From: Sepiola atlantica
Taxonomy: Eukaryota > Mollusca > Cephalopoda > Sepiida > Sepiolidae
Direction: 5' to 3'
DNA: 64,000 nt
Assembly: GCA_963556195.1 (NCBI GenBank)
Contig: OY744522.1
Coordinates: 41,527,763 to 41,591,762, forward strand
Part shown: positions 1-8,620 of the stretch, piece after piece
Layout: every line of letters begins with the position of its first letter
Position numbering within the stretch: position 1 is the first letter of the stretch
The notes under the pieces: model-generated
The model's database searches: none
The model's input: only the letters and a program-made list of their open reading frames with translations
What the model was told of the DNA's origin: nothing
Program-made: the position numbers and the translations under genes

Positions 1-150
1 ACAAAAAAACTTATAGTCTCAAGTCTTCCAGTGGAAAATCACTCATATAAGTCAATTTATTTTTTACAGTTATTATATTAGTTAGTTTCTAACACTATGT
101 TAAGGGATCATCAGTTGTTTACCATGAAAAACTGTTTCGGGAATTTAATA
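1..150 (+). repeat. Dispersed repeat R1, copy 1
   Basis: This segment is shared with 54888-55065 in the same orientation and with about 19470-19640 in the opposite orientation. The shared core reads GGGATCATCAGTTGTTTACC followed by an ATGAAAACTG and a TTTCGGG block. Upstream there is a looser shared stretch around GTCAATTTA and TTAGTTAGTTT. No coding capacity is seen. The class is unknown; it could be the end of a non-autonomous transposon. Confidence 0.65.
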
Positions 151-359
151 TATATATATGATACAGAATGAAACAGTGTCGCAATGTAATGGAAAATAAA
201 ATAAGAATTAAATATCCATCTACGTTACACCTTTTTTAGAAGGTTTCATCAGGACGGGAGATTGGAGAAAAAGAAAAAATACAGCAACAAATAGCACAGT
301 CTGAAAAATAAAGGTGAGGAAACGCTCAGCAGTAAGAACGCTGAGAAATGTGCTACGGC

Positions 360-912
360 TAAACAGCCGACAAAAGTTTAAAAAGTGAGCGTTACTAAGT
401 CAACGTTCTATAGAACATTACAACGGATAAAGGTTCGAAAAGTCGGCGTTCAGAAGTCAACGGTATATATATATAACGTGCTATAGAACATTACAACGGA
501 TAAAGGTTCGAAAAGTTGGCGTTCAGAAGTCAACGGTATATATAACGTTCTATAGAACATTACAACGGATAAAGGTTCGAAAAGTCGGCGTTCAGAAGTC
601 AACGGTATATATAACGTTCTATAGAACATTACAACGGATAAAGGTTCGAAAAGTTGGCGTTCAGAAGTCAACGGTATATATAACGTTCTATAGAACATTA
701 CAACGGATAAAGGTTCGAAAAGTTGGCGTTCAGAAGTCAACGGTATATATATAACGTTCCATAGAACATTACAAACGTTAAAAGTTTGAAAAAGTGAGCG
801 TTCAGAAGTCAACGGTTTATATAACGTTCCATAGAACATTGCAAACGTTAAATGTTTGAAAAGTGAGCGTTCAGAAGTCAACGGTGTATATAGCGTTCCA
901 TAGAACATTAGA
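360..912. repeat. 69-bp minisatellite, about 8 copies
   Basis: The sequence repeats with a 69-bp period (for example unit starts at 601 and 670). Each unit carries the palindrome GTTCTATAGAAC or a one-base variant (GTGCTATAGAAC, GTTCCATAGAAC), then ACGGATAAAGGTTCG, GGCGTTCAGAAGTC and AACGGTATATA. Right-hand copies are more diverged. Because 69 is divisible by three, the minus strand stays open for 172 codons with a 23-residue repeat. That reading frame is best seen as a by-product of the array rather than a gene. Confidence 0.9.
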
Positions 913-1801
913 AAAAATAAATGAGGAAGAGGGGGGAGAACAGTTAAACGGAAAGAGAAAAAGAACAAATAATAAAAGTATGGATCGCAGAAGAGAAAAT
1001 ATATAAAAATACATGTTTGTGTAATTATGTATCATTGTGTTGCAAAAAAATATGTAAACGTATTTACTTGATTATGTAGTTGTTATTCCTAATAATTCAT
1101 ATATGATTTGGTTGATTATAAGTAAATTCATAAAATTCATCTATCAATAAATGTAAGCTATTTTAATGTAATTTAATTATGTATGAATGTGTTGAAATAA
1201 GTATGTAATAGTATCTATTTAATTAGATAATATCTAATTATAATTATTTATATATTATATAAATATTCATACGTATATTCAAAACAGTTTATCTATTATG
1301 TTTATGAGCTAATTAAACGATGTATAATTAATATTGAGTAGACACAAGTTATAATACATTGAAAGAGAAGTTGTAGGATAGACAGGAGAAAAGTATGATT
1401 AAACTAAGTTAAAGATATTTTTAAGTTTAACAAAATTAAGGCAGATATAATGCGAAAAACGCAAGTGGAAGGCAAGATATGAGATGGTTATCCATGGTCA
1501 GAGATACATTTATTCTCAGATGAAATAAGTTTGCTAATTAAAGGGTACAGATTATAGAAACCGTTACGCTGTTTGATGGTGTTGGAATTTGTTATAAGTG
1601 CTGATTCCAGGAGTCTACGTTTAGACTTATTAGAGACGAATTTCATAATTCTAGTCTGTTTAAAATTAAAAGAGTGTTGATGTTGTACTACGTGGGTTCA
1701 AAGAATTGCTATTTCTTATATAATGGTTGTGTTCCACAAGCCTTTTAATACATTACCGTTGAGTTTCACCTATGTATGGTTCATGCTAATTATTACATGG
1801 C
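913..1801. other. AT-rich spacer, nothing recognised
   Basis: I see no coding region, repeat array or RNA-like fold here. The stretch is AT-rich with scattered ATTTAATTA-type words. Confidence 0.5.
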
Positions 1802-1863
1802 ATCTCAAAATAAAACCAATTCTCACGATGCTATCATCGTGCGAATTGGTTTTATTTTGAGAT
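1802..1863. repeat. 62-bp near-perfect hairpin
   Basis: The left arm begins ATCTCAAAATAAAACCAATT and the right arm ends with its exact complement. The outer 21 bp match perfectly. One T/C mismatch follows, then 7 more pairs (CACGATG with CATCGTG) and a 4-nt loop (CTAT). An inverted repeat this exact is either young or maintained. It could be a small foldback transposon or a microRNA-like precursor; there is no flanking evidence to choose. Confidence 0.9.
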
Positions 1864-2176
1864 TGTTTAGTTGTATTTAGTGTCTGTTTAATAGTTTGTG
1901 AAGAGGTTTGTATTGTCAGGATTCCAAGTTTATTGAGCGTGTTGCAAATAATTGTGTTATTGGAACGGGTGGGTAAAAGTAGATGTCTATTTATTAGAGA
2001 AATATGAGGTGGTTGAGCATTTTGTGTGTTGTTTTAAGACAGTATACGTAGGGCTTTTTTCTTAGCATTTAATATGAAGTTTATGGGGTATTGAAGTGTC
2101 TTAAGAGAGTTAGTAATATATTTAATTTCATCATCAGATCCTGAGAGCCAGTAAAAAAGCTAATTATGATACCTGT

Positions 2177-2180
<4 letters not shown>
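1864..2180. other. Spacer, nothing recognised
   Basis: This is a T/G-rich stretch without an open frame, repeat or recognisable element. Confidence 0.4.

Positions 2181-2212
<32 letters not shown>
2181..2212. repeat. (TA)n microsatellite
   Basis: This is a pure TA dinucleotide run about 100 bp outside the left terminal repeat of the PLE. Confidence 0.95.
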
Positions 2213-2215
<3 letters not shown>

Positions 2216-2316
2216 TTTAGATTTTTCACTTATAAAATAGATCATTCAGTGAAGACCGGGGTTGTTCCAATAAAAAACAAGCTCGATGATACTCGATTAC
2301 AGAGTACAGAGCATTT

Positions 2317-2829
2317 ATATGTGATTTTATGAAGGCTTACCAAAGCATTCCTTTCAAGACACCAATGATCACCATTAAAGATATTTTTTCTTACAAATAC
2401 TATTTATTCAAATTAAATGTTTTTTCCTACACGTGTTTCACTACCAAGCAGTTACTTGCTTGGCAGATCATCAGGGAAATTAAATGTCTGGAATACTGGT
2501 TTCAACTGCCGACAAAACACAATGTGGCGTTGTAATAGTTGAGGTCACTTAAGAAAAGAAGAGGAAAAAATAAAAATAAAAATAAAAGTCAAACTTAAAA
2601 AGCAAGGAAGAACAACGGTAAGAAAAGAAAGTCCTAGAAAAGTCTTAGAAAAGTAGCTTGTGCATTCTTTCTTCCACCAAGCCAACAAGCAAGTAGTCGG
2701 TCCCAAATACATTCAATAAAACCACAAAACCGGAACAATGTGCGATAATACACTTTCACGCTAGCCGGTACAATGATGAATAAATCCCCCCCCCCACAAT
2801 AAAACAAAAGAACTAAATCATTCAAGATA
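2317..2829 (-). repeat. PLE terminal repeat (pLTR), left copy
   Basis: This is the reverse complement of 5562-6070 with only isolated differences (a one-base change in an A/T run, and C-run length near 2790). Identity stops sharply after AAATCATTCAAGA at the inner edge. It includes an AAATAAAAATAAAAATAAAA-like A-rich stretch and a hammerhead ribozyme fold at 2423-2479, which in this copy is on the same strand as the element's ORF. The short open frames inside it (68 and 67 codons) are not convincing genes. Confidence 0.88.
2423..2479 (-). ncRNA. Hammerhead ribozyme in the left pLTR
   Basis: Read on the minus strand, TTTCC is followed by the core CTGATGA and a 10-bp stem II (CTGCCAAGCA with TGCTTGGTAG, G-T wobble allowed). 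Then come GAAA, a self-complementary CACGTG, the TA cleavage step and GGAAA. GGAAA pairs with the first TTTCC as stem I. Core residues match the hammerhead consensus (CUGANGA, GAAA). Stem III is a palindrome without a loop, so activity is more plausible as a dimer, as reported for other short-stem-III hammerheads. This copy is sense with respect to the PLE ORF. Confidence 0.75.
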
Positions 2830-4146
2830 CCGCTCACAAGTTACCATTCCAATCCAATGATAGTATGGGAATTCTAAATCCAACTTCTCACAAAGAAAAG
2901 TCAACACAAATGTTCGTCCGAGTTCAAAGAGTCTTATTTCAATTGTTGATTTATTACCCTTCGAAATAAACACACGACGAGTTGAATGTCAATCCCGCAG
3001 AAAACTCCCTTCCATCAAGAAAAAATCTTAATATAGAAACTATTTATTCAAAATACTGTTTCTAAAAATATTTATTATTAAACCTATTCCTTATAGAAAT
3101 TAATCATCTAGTGTCTGGGACGTCATTTTACATTTTGGGAAAATATCCTTCATTTAATTAACTGCCGAATTGTTATCGTTTTGTTGTTTAACGAAGCGAA
3201 AAAAGCCTGTCCCGCAGAATTTGTTTTTAAAAAAATTATTCATATATAAAAAATAAACTGTTATTATAAAAAATTATTATAAAAAGGCCTTCTACAAAAA
3301 TCTAGTTATTATTTTAAATCATTTAAAATATTTCCTTAACGGCTGTGTCTGTTTGTAACTCTCTGTGGAGAATATTATTCTATATTCCATAAATAAATGT
3401 TACAACGGAATATCGGAAATCTATTTTCTATTTTGAAAAAAAAAAAAACAAACTTTTTTTTTAATGGACCGGTTTATTTTTTTGTCAACTTTACGGGAAA
3501 ATATCACTCTTACTCGTTAAATGACAGGAGACTTTATTATTACTAATTTAAAATCCCGTACAAAATACTTTTTTTATAAAATTCAATTGTTTCTATTTTT
3601 AGAAATTAAGTCCGTGTCGGCATGCATGTTTTTAAAATTATTTTTTCCTTAATTACTTTTCCCCATTCCTGCCACCAAATTGTTTTATTTATTTTAATCT
3701 AATTAAAAACTAATTTAATTTAACCTAATTTAATTAAATAGTGATAGCATCCAGGTTGCTATTTCTTATTTTTCACTTAAAATTACTTGAAATCCCCAAT
3801 GCATTTCGTATAATATATCTATTTCTGAGAATAAATTGTGATTTATTATTTATTATTCCACTATCTTTTTATATGTAACACAATTTCCCCCCTCTATTCC
3901 GCTGATTAAGTATTTACTATAGTTGACTATCACTGGGCCTTATTCCGATAGAATATTCCTACCTTATCACCCCCAACCTAAGTCTCGAGTATCCGCTAAT
4001 AATTGAATTAAGACATATCTTAGCATAAGTACGTGTTACTAATTCTCATCCTCCCTATTATACACTAATTATTGCCCCAGATTGCCTCAGGAAGTGTCCA
4101 TCTTGCCTATCTCTGCTGTAAGTTTATACTTCCCCCAATTCCCCTC
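2830..4146 (-). other. PLE internal non-coding region
   Basis: This AT-rich stretch lies between the stop of the endonuclease frame and the left pLTR. No open frame or repeat is recognised. It most simply represents the element's 3' untranslated region, although an unrelated insertion cannot be excluded by eye. Confidence 0.4.
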
Positions 4147-4953
4147 CTATCCAGGTTTTAGGCTTGATAACAGGTAACGGTTTCTATGCAGACAGCATTG
4201 TAGTATTTCCTGCCTAGCGTTCAGTAAATTATCTCTAGATGTCATGATGTGGTACGACTCCAATGCACATAGGTTGCATCTCTTCTTTTTGTTCGGTTTA
4301 TATTTGTTAGCCCTCCCCAAAATTGACCATTTCAGTTCGAAAGGGTCTTGCCTAGCAATGAGGTTTCTCACAAAACGGCCAACAGAAGTGTTAGGCCTAT
4401 CTATGTCTTCCCTTTGGCCTCCCCTGAAGGAACTCATGTGGTTTCTGAATCTATCTTTGAACTCACCCCCGGTTGAACCGATATATGATTTTCTACTACT
4501 CTCTGTTATCACATCGCATTTGTAGACAATGCTTGAAACTCTACAGTTCCCCCCCAGTGGACAGATGTTAGAAGCTCTGCAGTTACAGTTGTGTGCTGGG
4601 CCGTTGCTGGATGTTCTACTACTATGGTTATTTATAATGGAGGTTCTCACTGAACTGGTGTTACTGGGATCAACACCAGAAGAGAACATGGCTTCCCTTG
4701 TTTTAGTTATCTTAGAATTATTATATCCTATGATGGATGTGGCTATATTTCTACAGGTTGAATAAGAGAGTTTTACAGTATTTTTGTTAATGATTCCCCC
4801 CAATCTGCTATCCCTTGGAAAGTTTTTTTCCACTATGCTATAAAAAATCTTTGGGATATTAGTCTTAATATGCTGGCTATAGGGGGGGTTGAACCATGTA
4901 GTGGTCCTTCTCCTATTTTTCTTCCTACCTTCCCCCCCCGGTTTGGGTAGCAT
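4147..4953 (-). pseudogene. PLE GIY-YIG endonuclease domain (C-terminal half of PLE ORF)
   Basis: The 268-codon frame encodes the C-terminal part of a Penelope-like polyprotein, which nicks target DNA during retrotransposition. An RT-to-endonuclease linker comes first (WFNPPYSQHIKTNIPK at about 20-35). A cysteine cluster of the CxC-x5-CPL-x3-C type lies at about 123-137. The GIY-YIG core shows VYKC at 143-146 and YIGST at 157-161, followed by the basic helix FKDRFRNH at 165-172. A conserved CNLCALESYHI block lies near 227-236. The upstream RT remnant is in another frame: the two overlap at 4925-4953 and the switch falls in a run of eight C at 4932-4939. A one-base slip there would rejoin them. 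Family assignment is strong; this copy is dead. Confidence 0.85.
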
Positions 4954-5614
4954 GTGAGTTCAATTCGTTACTTCCAACTTCACGAATATTATCATCAACC
5001 GGTTCCCACCCTACCTGGTTTACATTACCGTGGGATACACCAGGTCTCCCATATCTAGCCTTGCCCATTGCCCTATCATATGAAACCATTGATCGAGAGG
5101 CAATCGGTCTCCCGTTTAGTCCCCCATTCCCAACCGAAGGAGGCACAAGGTAATTAATTTTTTCCTTGTATCCTGATCTGTTTAAAGCCTCATTGTAGAA
5201 TTGCTTACTGCTGTCGAATATTTGTTGATTCTTGGACAGCTTAGATATCCTACTCGATATTGCAGGAATAATGGCTCTTTTCACCATCGGTGGGTGATTC
5301 GATTTAGCGTCGATATAGTAGAGTGTGTGGTTGGGCTTGTGATAAGGTTCATATGTGTTGTTGCATAGATCAAGCGTAATATCCAAAAAATTGACCCTCC
5401 GGTAGTTTATATCCATAGTTACGCTAAGTTGTATTGAGCTGAAGAATATATTGAGTTTTTTCTTCTTATTTTCAAGATTCCTTATACTTGTGTTGACAAA
5501 GAATAAAGCGTCGTCCCTATATAGACCGCCCGCCAGTTCAGGTATTTTCATACAAATTTCTCTTGAATGATTTAGTTCTTTTGTTTTATTGTGGGGGGGG
5601 GATTTATTCATCAT
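4925..5614 (-). pseudogene. PLE reverse transcriptase, C-terminal remnant (YRDD onward)
   Basis: This 229-codon frame starts inside the right pLTR (about the first 17 codons) and then enters RT sequence. The catalytic motif C YRDD is at residues 32-35 (about 5510-5521). It continues through the family-typical blocks VNFLDITLDL, YEPYHKPN and SNHPP, and a KALN/EALNRSGYK-like thumb segment. YRDD in place of YxDD is characteristic of many Penelope-like RTs. Motifs 1-B are missing, so the protein cannot be an active RT. The frame then runs into the poly-C frameshift before the GIY-YIG half. Confidence 0.85.
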
Positions 5615-6070
5615 TGTACCGGCTAGCGTGAAAGTGTATTATCGCACATTGTTCCGGTTTTGTGGTTTTATTGAATGTATTTGGGACCGACTACTTGCTT
5701 GTTGGCTTGGTGGAAGAAAGAATGCACAAGCTACTTTTCTAAGACTTTTCTAGGACTTTCTTTTCTTACCGTTGTTCTTCCTTGCTTTTTAAGTTTGACT
5801 TTTATTTTTATTTTTATTTTTTTCCTCTTCTTTTCTTAAGTGACCTCAACTATTACAACGCCACATTGTGTTTTGTCGGCAGTTGAAACCAGTATTCCAG
5901 ACATTTAATTTCCCTGATGATCTGCCAAGCAAGTAACTGCTTGGTAGTGAAACACGTGTAGGAAAAAACATTTAATTTGAATAAATAGTATTTGTAAGAA
6001 AAAATATCTTTAATGGTGATCATTGGTGTCTTGAAAGGAATGCTTTGGTAAGCCTTCATAAAAATCACAT
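5562..6070 (+). repeat. PLE terminal repeat (pLTR), right copy
   Basis: This is the inverted partner of 2317-2829. It abuts (TA)n at 6068-6092 on its outer side and RT coding sequence on its inner side. The hammerhead core at 5909-5965 is on the plus strand, antisense to the PLE ORF. Confidence 0.88.
5909..5965 (+). ncRNA. Hammerhead ribozyme in the right pLTR
   Basis: TTTCC (5909-5913) is followed by CTGATGA (5914-5920). Stem II has arms 5922-5931 and 5938-5947, with one unpaired T at 5948 before GAAA at 5949-5952. A palindromic stem III CACGTG spans 5953-5958, with TA at 5959-5960 and GGAAA at 5961-5965. Cleavage is predicted after A5960. Stem I is five Watson-Crick pairs. The two pLTR copies carry the same bases in all core positions. 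Confidence 0.75.
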
Positions 6071-6092
6071 ATATATATATATATATATATAT
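6068..6092. repeat. (TA)n microsatellite
   Basis: This short AT run directly abuts the outer end of the right pLTR. Confidence 0.9.
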
Positions 6093-6213
6093 CGTACATG
6101 TATTGTATTAGTTTCAGTAAATGTAAATCCGTAGAAACTCAAGTGTTTATAAAAAGTGCTCAATAACAAGTAGAGATGTTTATAAGTATAAATTTTTATT
6201 TATACAAACATTA

Positions 6214-6279
6214 TTGGTTACATATGTGCATACATGTTTCGGTTGCACTTTTCCCAGAAAGTCAACCTCATCAGACCAA
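6214..6279 (-). ncRNA. Hammerhead ribozyme, apparently intact
   Basis: On the minus strand TTGGT is followed by CTGATGA (6274-6268). Stem II is GGTTG with CAACC, plus an inner CTTT/AAAG. GAAA follows, then stem III CATGT with ATATG closed by a 6-nt loop, then TA and finally ACCAA. ACCAA pairs perfectly with the initial TTGGT as stem I. Every conserved core base of the hammerhead (CUGANGA, GAAA, U-H before the cut) is present and all three stems are closed. Cleavage is predicted after the A at 6219. The host element is unknown; PLE-type elements are a known carrier. Confidence 0.8.
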
Positions 6280-6308
6280 GAATTTTCGAGAAATGGGCTA
6301 GAAAATTT

Positions 6309-6374
6309 TTGGTCTGATGAGGTTGACTTTCTGGGAAAAGTGCAACCAAAAAATGTATGCACATATGTAAATAA
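6309..6374 (+). ncRNA. Decayed hammerhead ribozyme, sister arm
   Basis: The plus-strand arm keeps TTGGT, CTGATGA (6314-6320) and both sides of stem II (GGTTG 6321-6325, CAACC 6343-6347). The GAAA box is AAAA, so the essential G is lost. The downstream stem I strand is AATAA instead of ACCAA. It should therefore not cleave. Confidence 0.6.
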
Positions 6375-6401
6375 TAATGTTTGTATAAATAAAAATGTAT
6401 A

Positions 6402-6403
<2 letters not shown>

Positions 6404-6442
<39 letters not shown>
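6404..6442. repeat. (TA)n microsatellite
   Basis: This pure TA run follows the foldback directly. Confidence 0.95.
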
Positions 6443-6446
<4 letters not shown>

Positions 6447-6494
6447 AATGAAAAAGGAAAAACCAAAACATGTTTTTTTTATGTATTCATCAAC

Positions 6495-6524
6495 GTTTCG
6501 TCTTTATTTGTAAGACTTCTTCAG
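6495..6524 (-). ncRNA. Hammerhead-like remnant
   Basis: On the minus strand CTGAAGA (6524-6518) is followed by an extra A and a GTCTT/AAGAC stem II. GAAAC and CGTTGATG come next. The extra A between core and stem II, and the lack of a clear stem I, make activity doubtful. The same sequence family is found as a foldback at 39137-39280. Confidence 0.45.
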
Positions 6525-6544
6525 GATGATAATTTGAAGAAAAA

Positions 6545-7258
6545 TGTCATGCATATATATAAATGAACTTTTCAGAATTGGAACTGAGCCGAATTAAGAA
6601 TACAGCAGATCTTGCACACACAACGGTTCAGATATCATTTCACATATGACTTTATAACATTGTAGAATAATTAAAAGGAATTGATATTAACATTTTATTG
6701 CAGTTTCACGTTAGACACGATCGTCAGAAGCGCATTGTTCTTCTATACATTTCGATTCAGATTTTTGAACTGATCTATAAAATGAATTCAGAACAGATAG
6801 CGAAGCAAATCAAATATTCTAGAATATTCTCACGATGTACCAAAGTAAATATAATGCCGAGTGCTGACGTCATACTGGTAGAATTACTTCCTCTATTTAA
6901 TCTCCTTAAATGTTTGTAAAATTGAATAGATCTCATCGTCTATCATCTCCAAACACACAATTTTCAATTTTCTTTTCTTTATTTACTTTATCTATTATTT
7001 ATTTAATGCATCCGCTTGCCATCCTTTTTTACAGTACTAATTGTCCTGCTATTCCTTTCCTCAGACCTCAATTTTCTTACAACTATATTAAAACATTCAA
7101 TCTGCAAGCAATTTTCGAAGCAAGTATGAGAGATCATACAATTTTAAGCATTACTTACATAATGGACTTACCCGTGACCGTGTGGCCACTATCACTATCA
7201 CTATATATTCTACTTTGATTTCATCTGAAAATTTATAAACGGTCAGATAATTTTTACT
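6545..7258. other. Spacer, nothing recognised
   Basis: Open frames of 73 and 102 codons occur here, but they have no recognisable domain, signal or composition that separates them from chance. No repeat copy was noticed elsewhere in the window. Confidence 0.4.
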
Positions 7259-7261
7259 TTA

Positions 7262-7358
<97 letters not shown>

Positions 7359-7457
7359 ATTATAATTATTATTATTATTATTATAATTATCATTATTATA
7401 ATTATTATTATAATTATTATTATTATAATTATTATTATAATTATTATTATTATTATA

Positions 7458-7493
<36 letters not shown>

Positions 7494-7559
7494 ATTATTA
7501 TTATTATTATTATTATTATAATTATTATTATAATTATTATTATTATTATTATTATTATA

Positions 7560-7628
<69 letters not shown>

Positions 7629-7635
7629 ATTACTA
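7259..7635. repeat. (ATT)n microsatellite, about 375 bp
   Basis: This is a nearly pure ATT/TTA trinucleotide array with occasional ATAATT interruptions. It reads as a run of isoleucine codons on the minus strand, which has no coding meaning. Confidence 0.97.
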
Positions 7636-7700
7636 GCAAATATATGCTCCCTTCGGTCGCATATTTTTGCTAGGCTGCCGCATCAGAAATGAAGGCTCAC
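7634..7700 (-). mobile_element. Helitron-like 3' terminus
   Basis: On the minus strand the segment ends GCATATATTTGCTAG followed by T. Upstream are a TATGC...GCATA hairpin and a GACCGAAGGGA loop. A CTAG end, a short hairpin just inside it and a 3' flanking T are the usual signs of a Helitron 3' end. A second copy with CTAA instead of CTAG is at 45999-46060. The 5' end was not located. Confidence 0.4.
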
Positions 7701-8620
7701 GCATAAGCCAATGGAGCCCCAGTCATATTTCTGTGGTGGTTAGACATTGATTTTCTGTGTTTATGACCAAGAATATTTTTAGTTGAAACTAAAGAAAAAA
7801 AAAATTCGACCCTACCCCGATTTTTGTTGTACCCTCGCCCATAAATAGAAAGACTTGTAGTTTAAAAAGAAAGAAAAAATTTTTTGTACCCCCCCCCCTC
7901 AATTTTTTTATATTACCAGTCATTGAACTATATTTTAGTTAAGAAAAAAAAAAAAATTTTGACCGCCTTCCCACAATTTTTTTGTCTTCCCCCCCCTATA
8001 CATGTAAATATTTTTAATTAAAAAGGAAAAAAAACAAACCTAACCCTAACTGTAACGACGGGGTCAAAGTTAGCGTGGGTCCTAAAATGAAAAGGCACCA
8101 AAAAATCAAATACAGTGAACGCGCGCGCGCGTGTGTGCGTGTGTGTGTGCGTGTGTGTGTACCTTTTTTTAATTAAACAATTTGATTCTACAATCAGTTG
8201 TATAGTTTTCCAGTACAATGTGTTAGTTTATTTTGTTGACATTAAAGAAAAAAAATCACATCTTTTTTTTTAATAAATAAAACATGGAATCATAAATTCT
8301 GTTGAGGTCGTGAAAAAATGATAATATTGGATATGAAAGTATTAAGAAATCAAATACAGTAAACACGGAAAAATTTTTGATTCTCAGAAAGAAAAAGTTT
8401 ACCTAGACTGTGTGTGGGTGTTTGCGTGCGCACGCGCGTTTTTATATAGTAATTTTTAAATCAATTATTATTTTAATTAAACAATTTGATTTAATAAATT
8501 TGTGTTTTAAAACATAATGGCTAAGAATAAACAAACTTAGGACGGTTTTAAAAATGGAAAACTGAGCACGGTGTTTGCCAGCGTTGTTGTTTACATGTTT
8601 AACGTGCCAGATTAACGTCG
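7701..8620. other. Low-complexity spacer with homopolymer runs
   Basis: The stretch is punctuated by long A, T and C runs (for example around 7795, 7890, 7950 and 7990) and a CG/TG alternating run at 8118-8160. No gene is seen. Confidence 0.5.

Larger units (their letters stand above)
2317..6070 (-). mobile_element. Penelope-like element (PLE 1), 5'-truncated, with inverted terminal repeats
   Basis: Two nearly identical copies of a roughly 510-bp terminal repeat (2317-2829 and 5562-6070) face each other around a minus-strand coding remnant (4147-5614). The remnant encodes the end of the RT (YRDD) and a GIY-YIG endonuclease. Inverted or partial LTR-like repeats (pLTRs) are known for Penelope-like elements, as are hammerhead ribozymes inside them. 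The right repeat ends in a (TA)n run at 6068-6092. RT motifs upstream of YRDD are absent, so this copy is 5'-truncated and not autonomous. The high identity of the two repeats suggests the insertion is fairly young, but a poly-C frameshift breaks the ORF. Confidence 0.85.
6184..6402. repeat. Foldback of two hammerhead-bearing arms
   Basis: Arms of about 105 bp (6184-6289 and 6301-6402) are near-complementary with a short centre around CGAGAAATGGGC. Each arm contains the block GGTCTGATGAGGTTGACTTT, a TGCAACC block, and an AT-rich tail ending TATACTTATA. A (TA)n array follows immediately. It can be read as two copies of one short element inserted head to head, or as one foldback unit. Short frames on both strands are symmetric by-products of the palindrome. 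Confidence 0.88.

Noticed and set aside
100..140. ATCATCAG and GTTTCGGG in repeat R1 as a hammerhead
   Set aside because: On the minus strand the boxes are in permuted order and the required stem II halves (TCCC and TCCC) are direct, not complementary.
450..968. 172-codon repetitive protein
   Set aside because: The frame follows from a 69-bp minisatellite whose period is divisible by three. No start context or flank supports a gene, though it is listed as a finding for its palindromic core.
2329..2535. 68-codon frame, repeated as 71 codons at 5853-6068
   Set aside because: Both lie in the inverted pLTR copies and span the hammerhead sequence. Identity is explained by repeat duplication, not protein conservation.
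4244..4765. Plus-strand frames opposite the PLE endonuclease
   Set aside because: They are antisense shadows of a clearly recognisable GIY-YIG frame on the minus strand.
7259..7639. 126-codon frame of almost pure isoleucine
   Set aside because: It is simply the (ATT)n microsatellite read on the minus strand.
8040..8060. Telomeric repeat (CCTAACCCTAACTG)
   Set aside because: Only two units. Similar loose words at 27650-27695 are also too few and irregular to call interstitial telomere.
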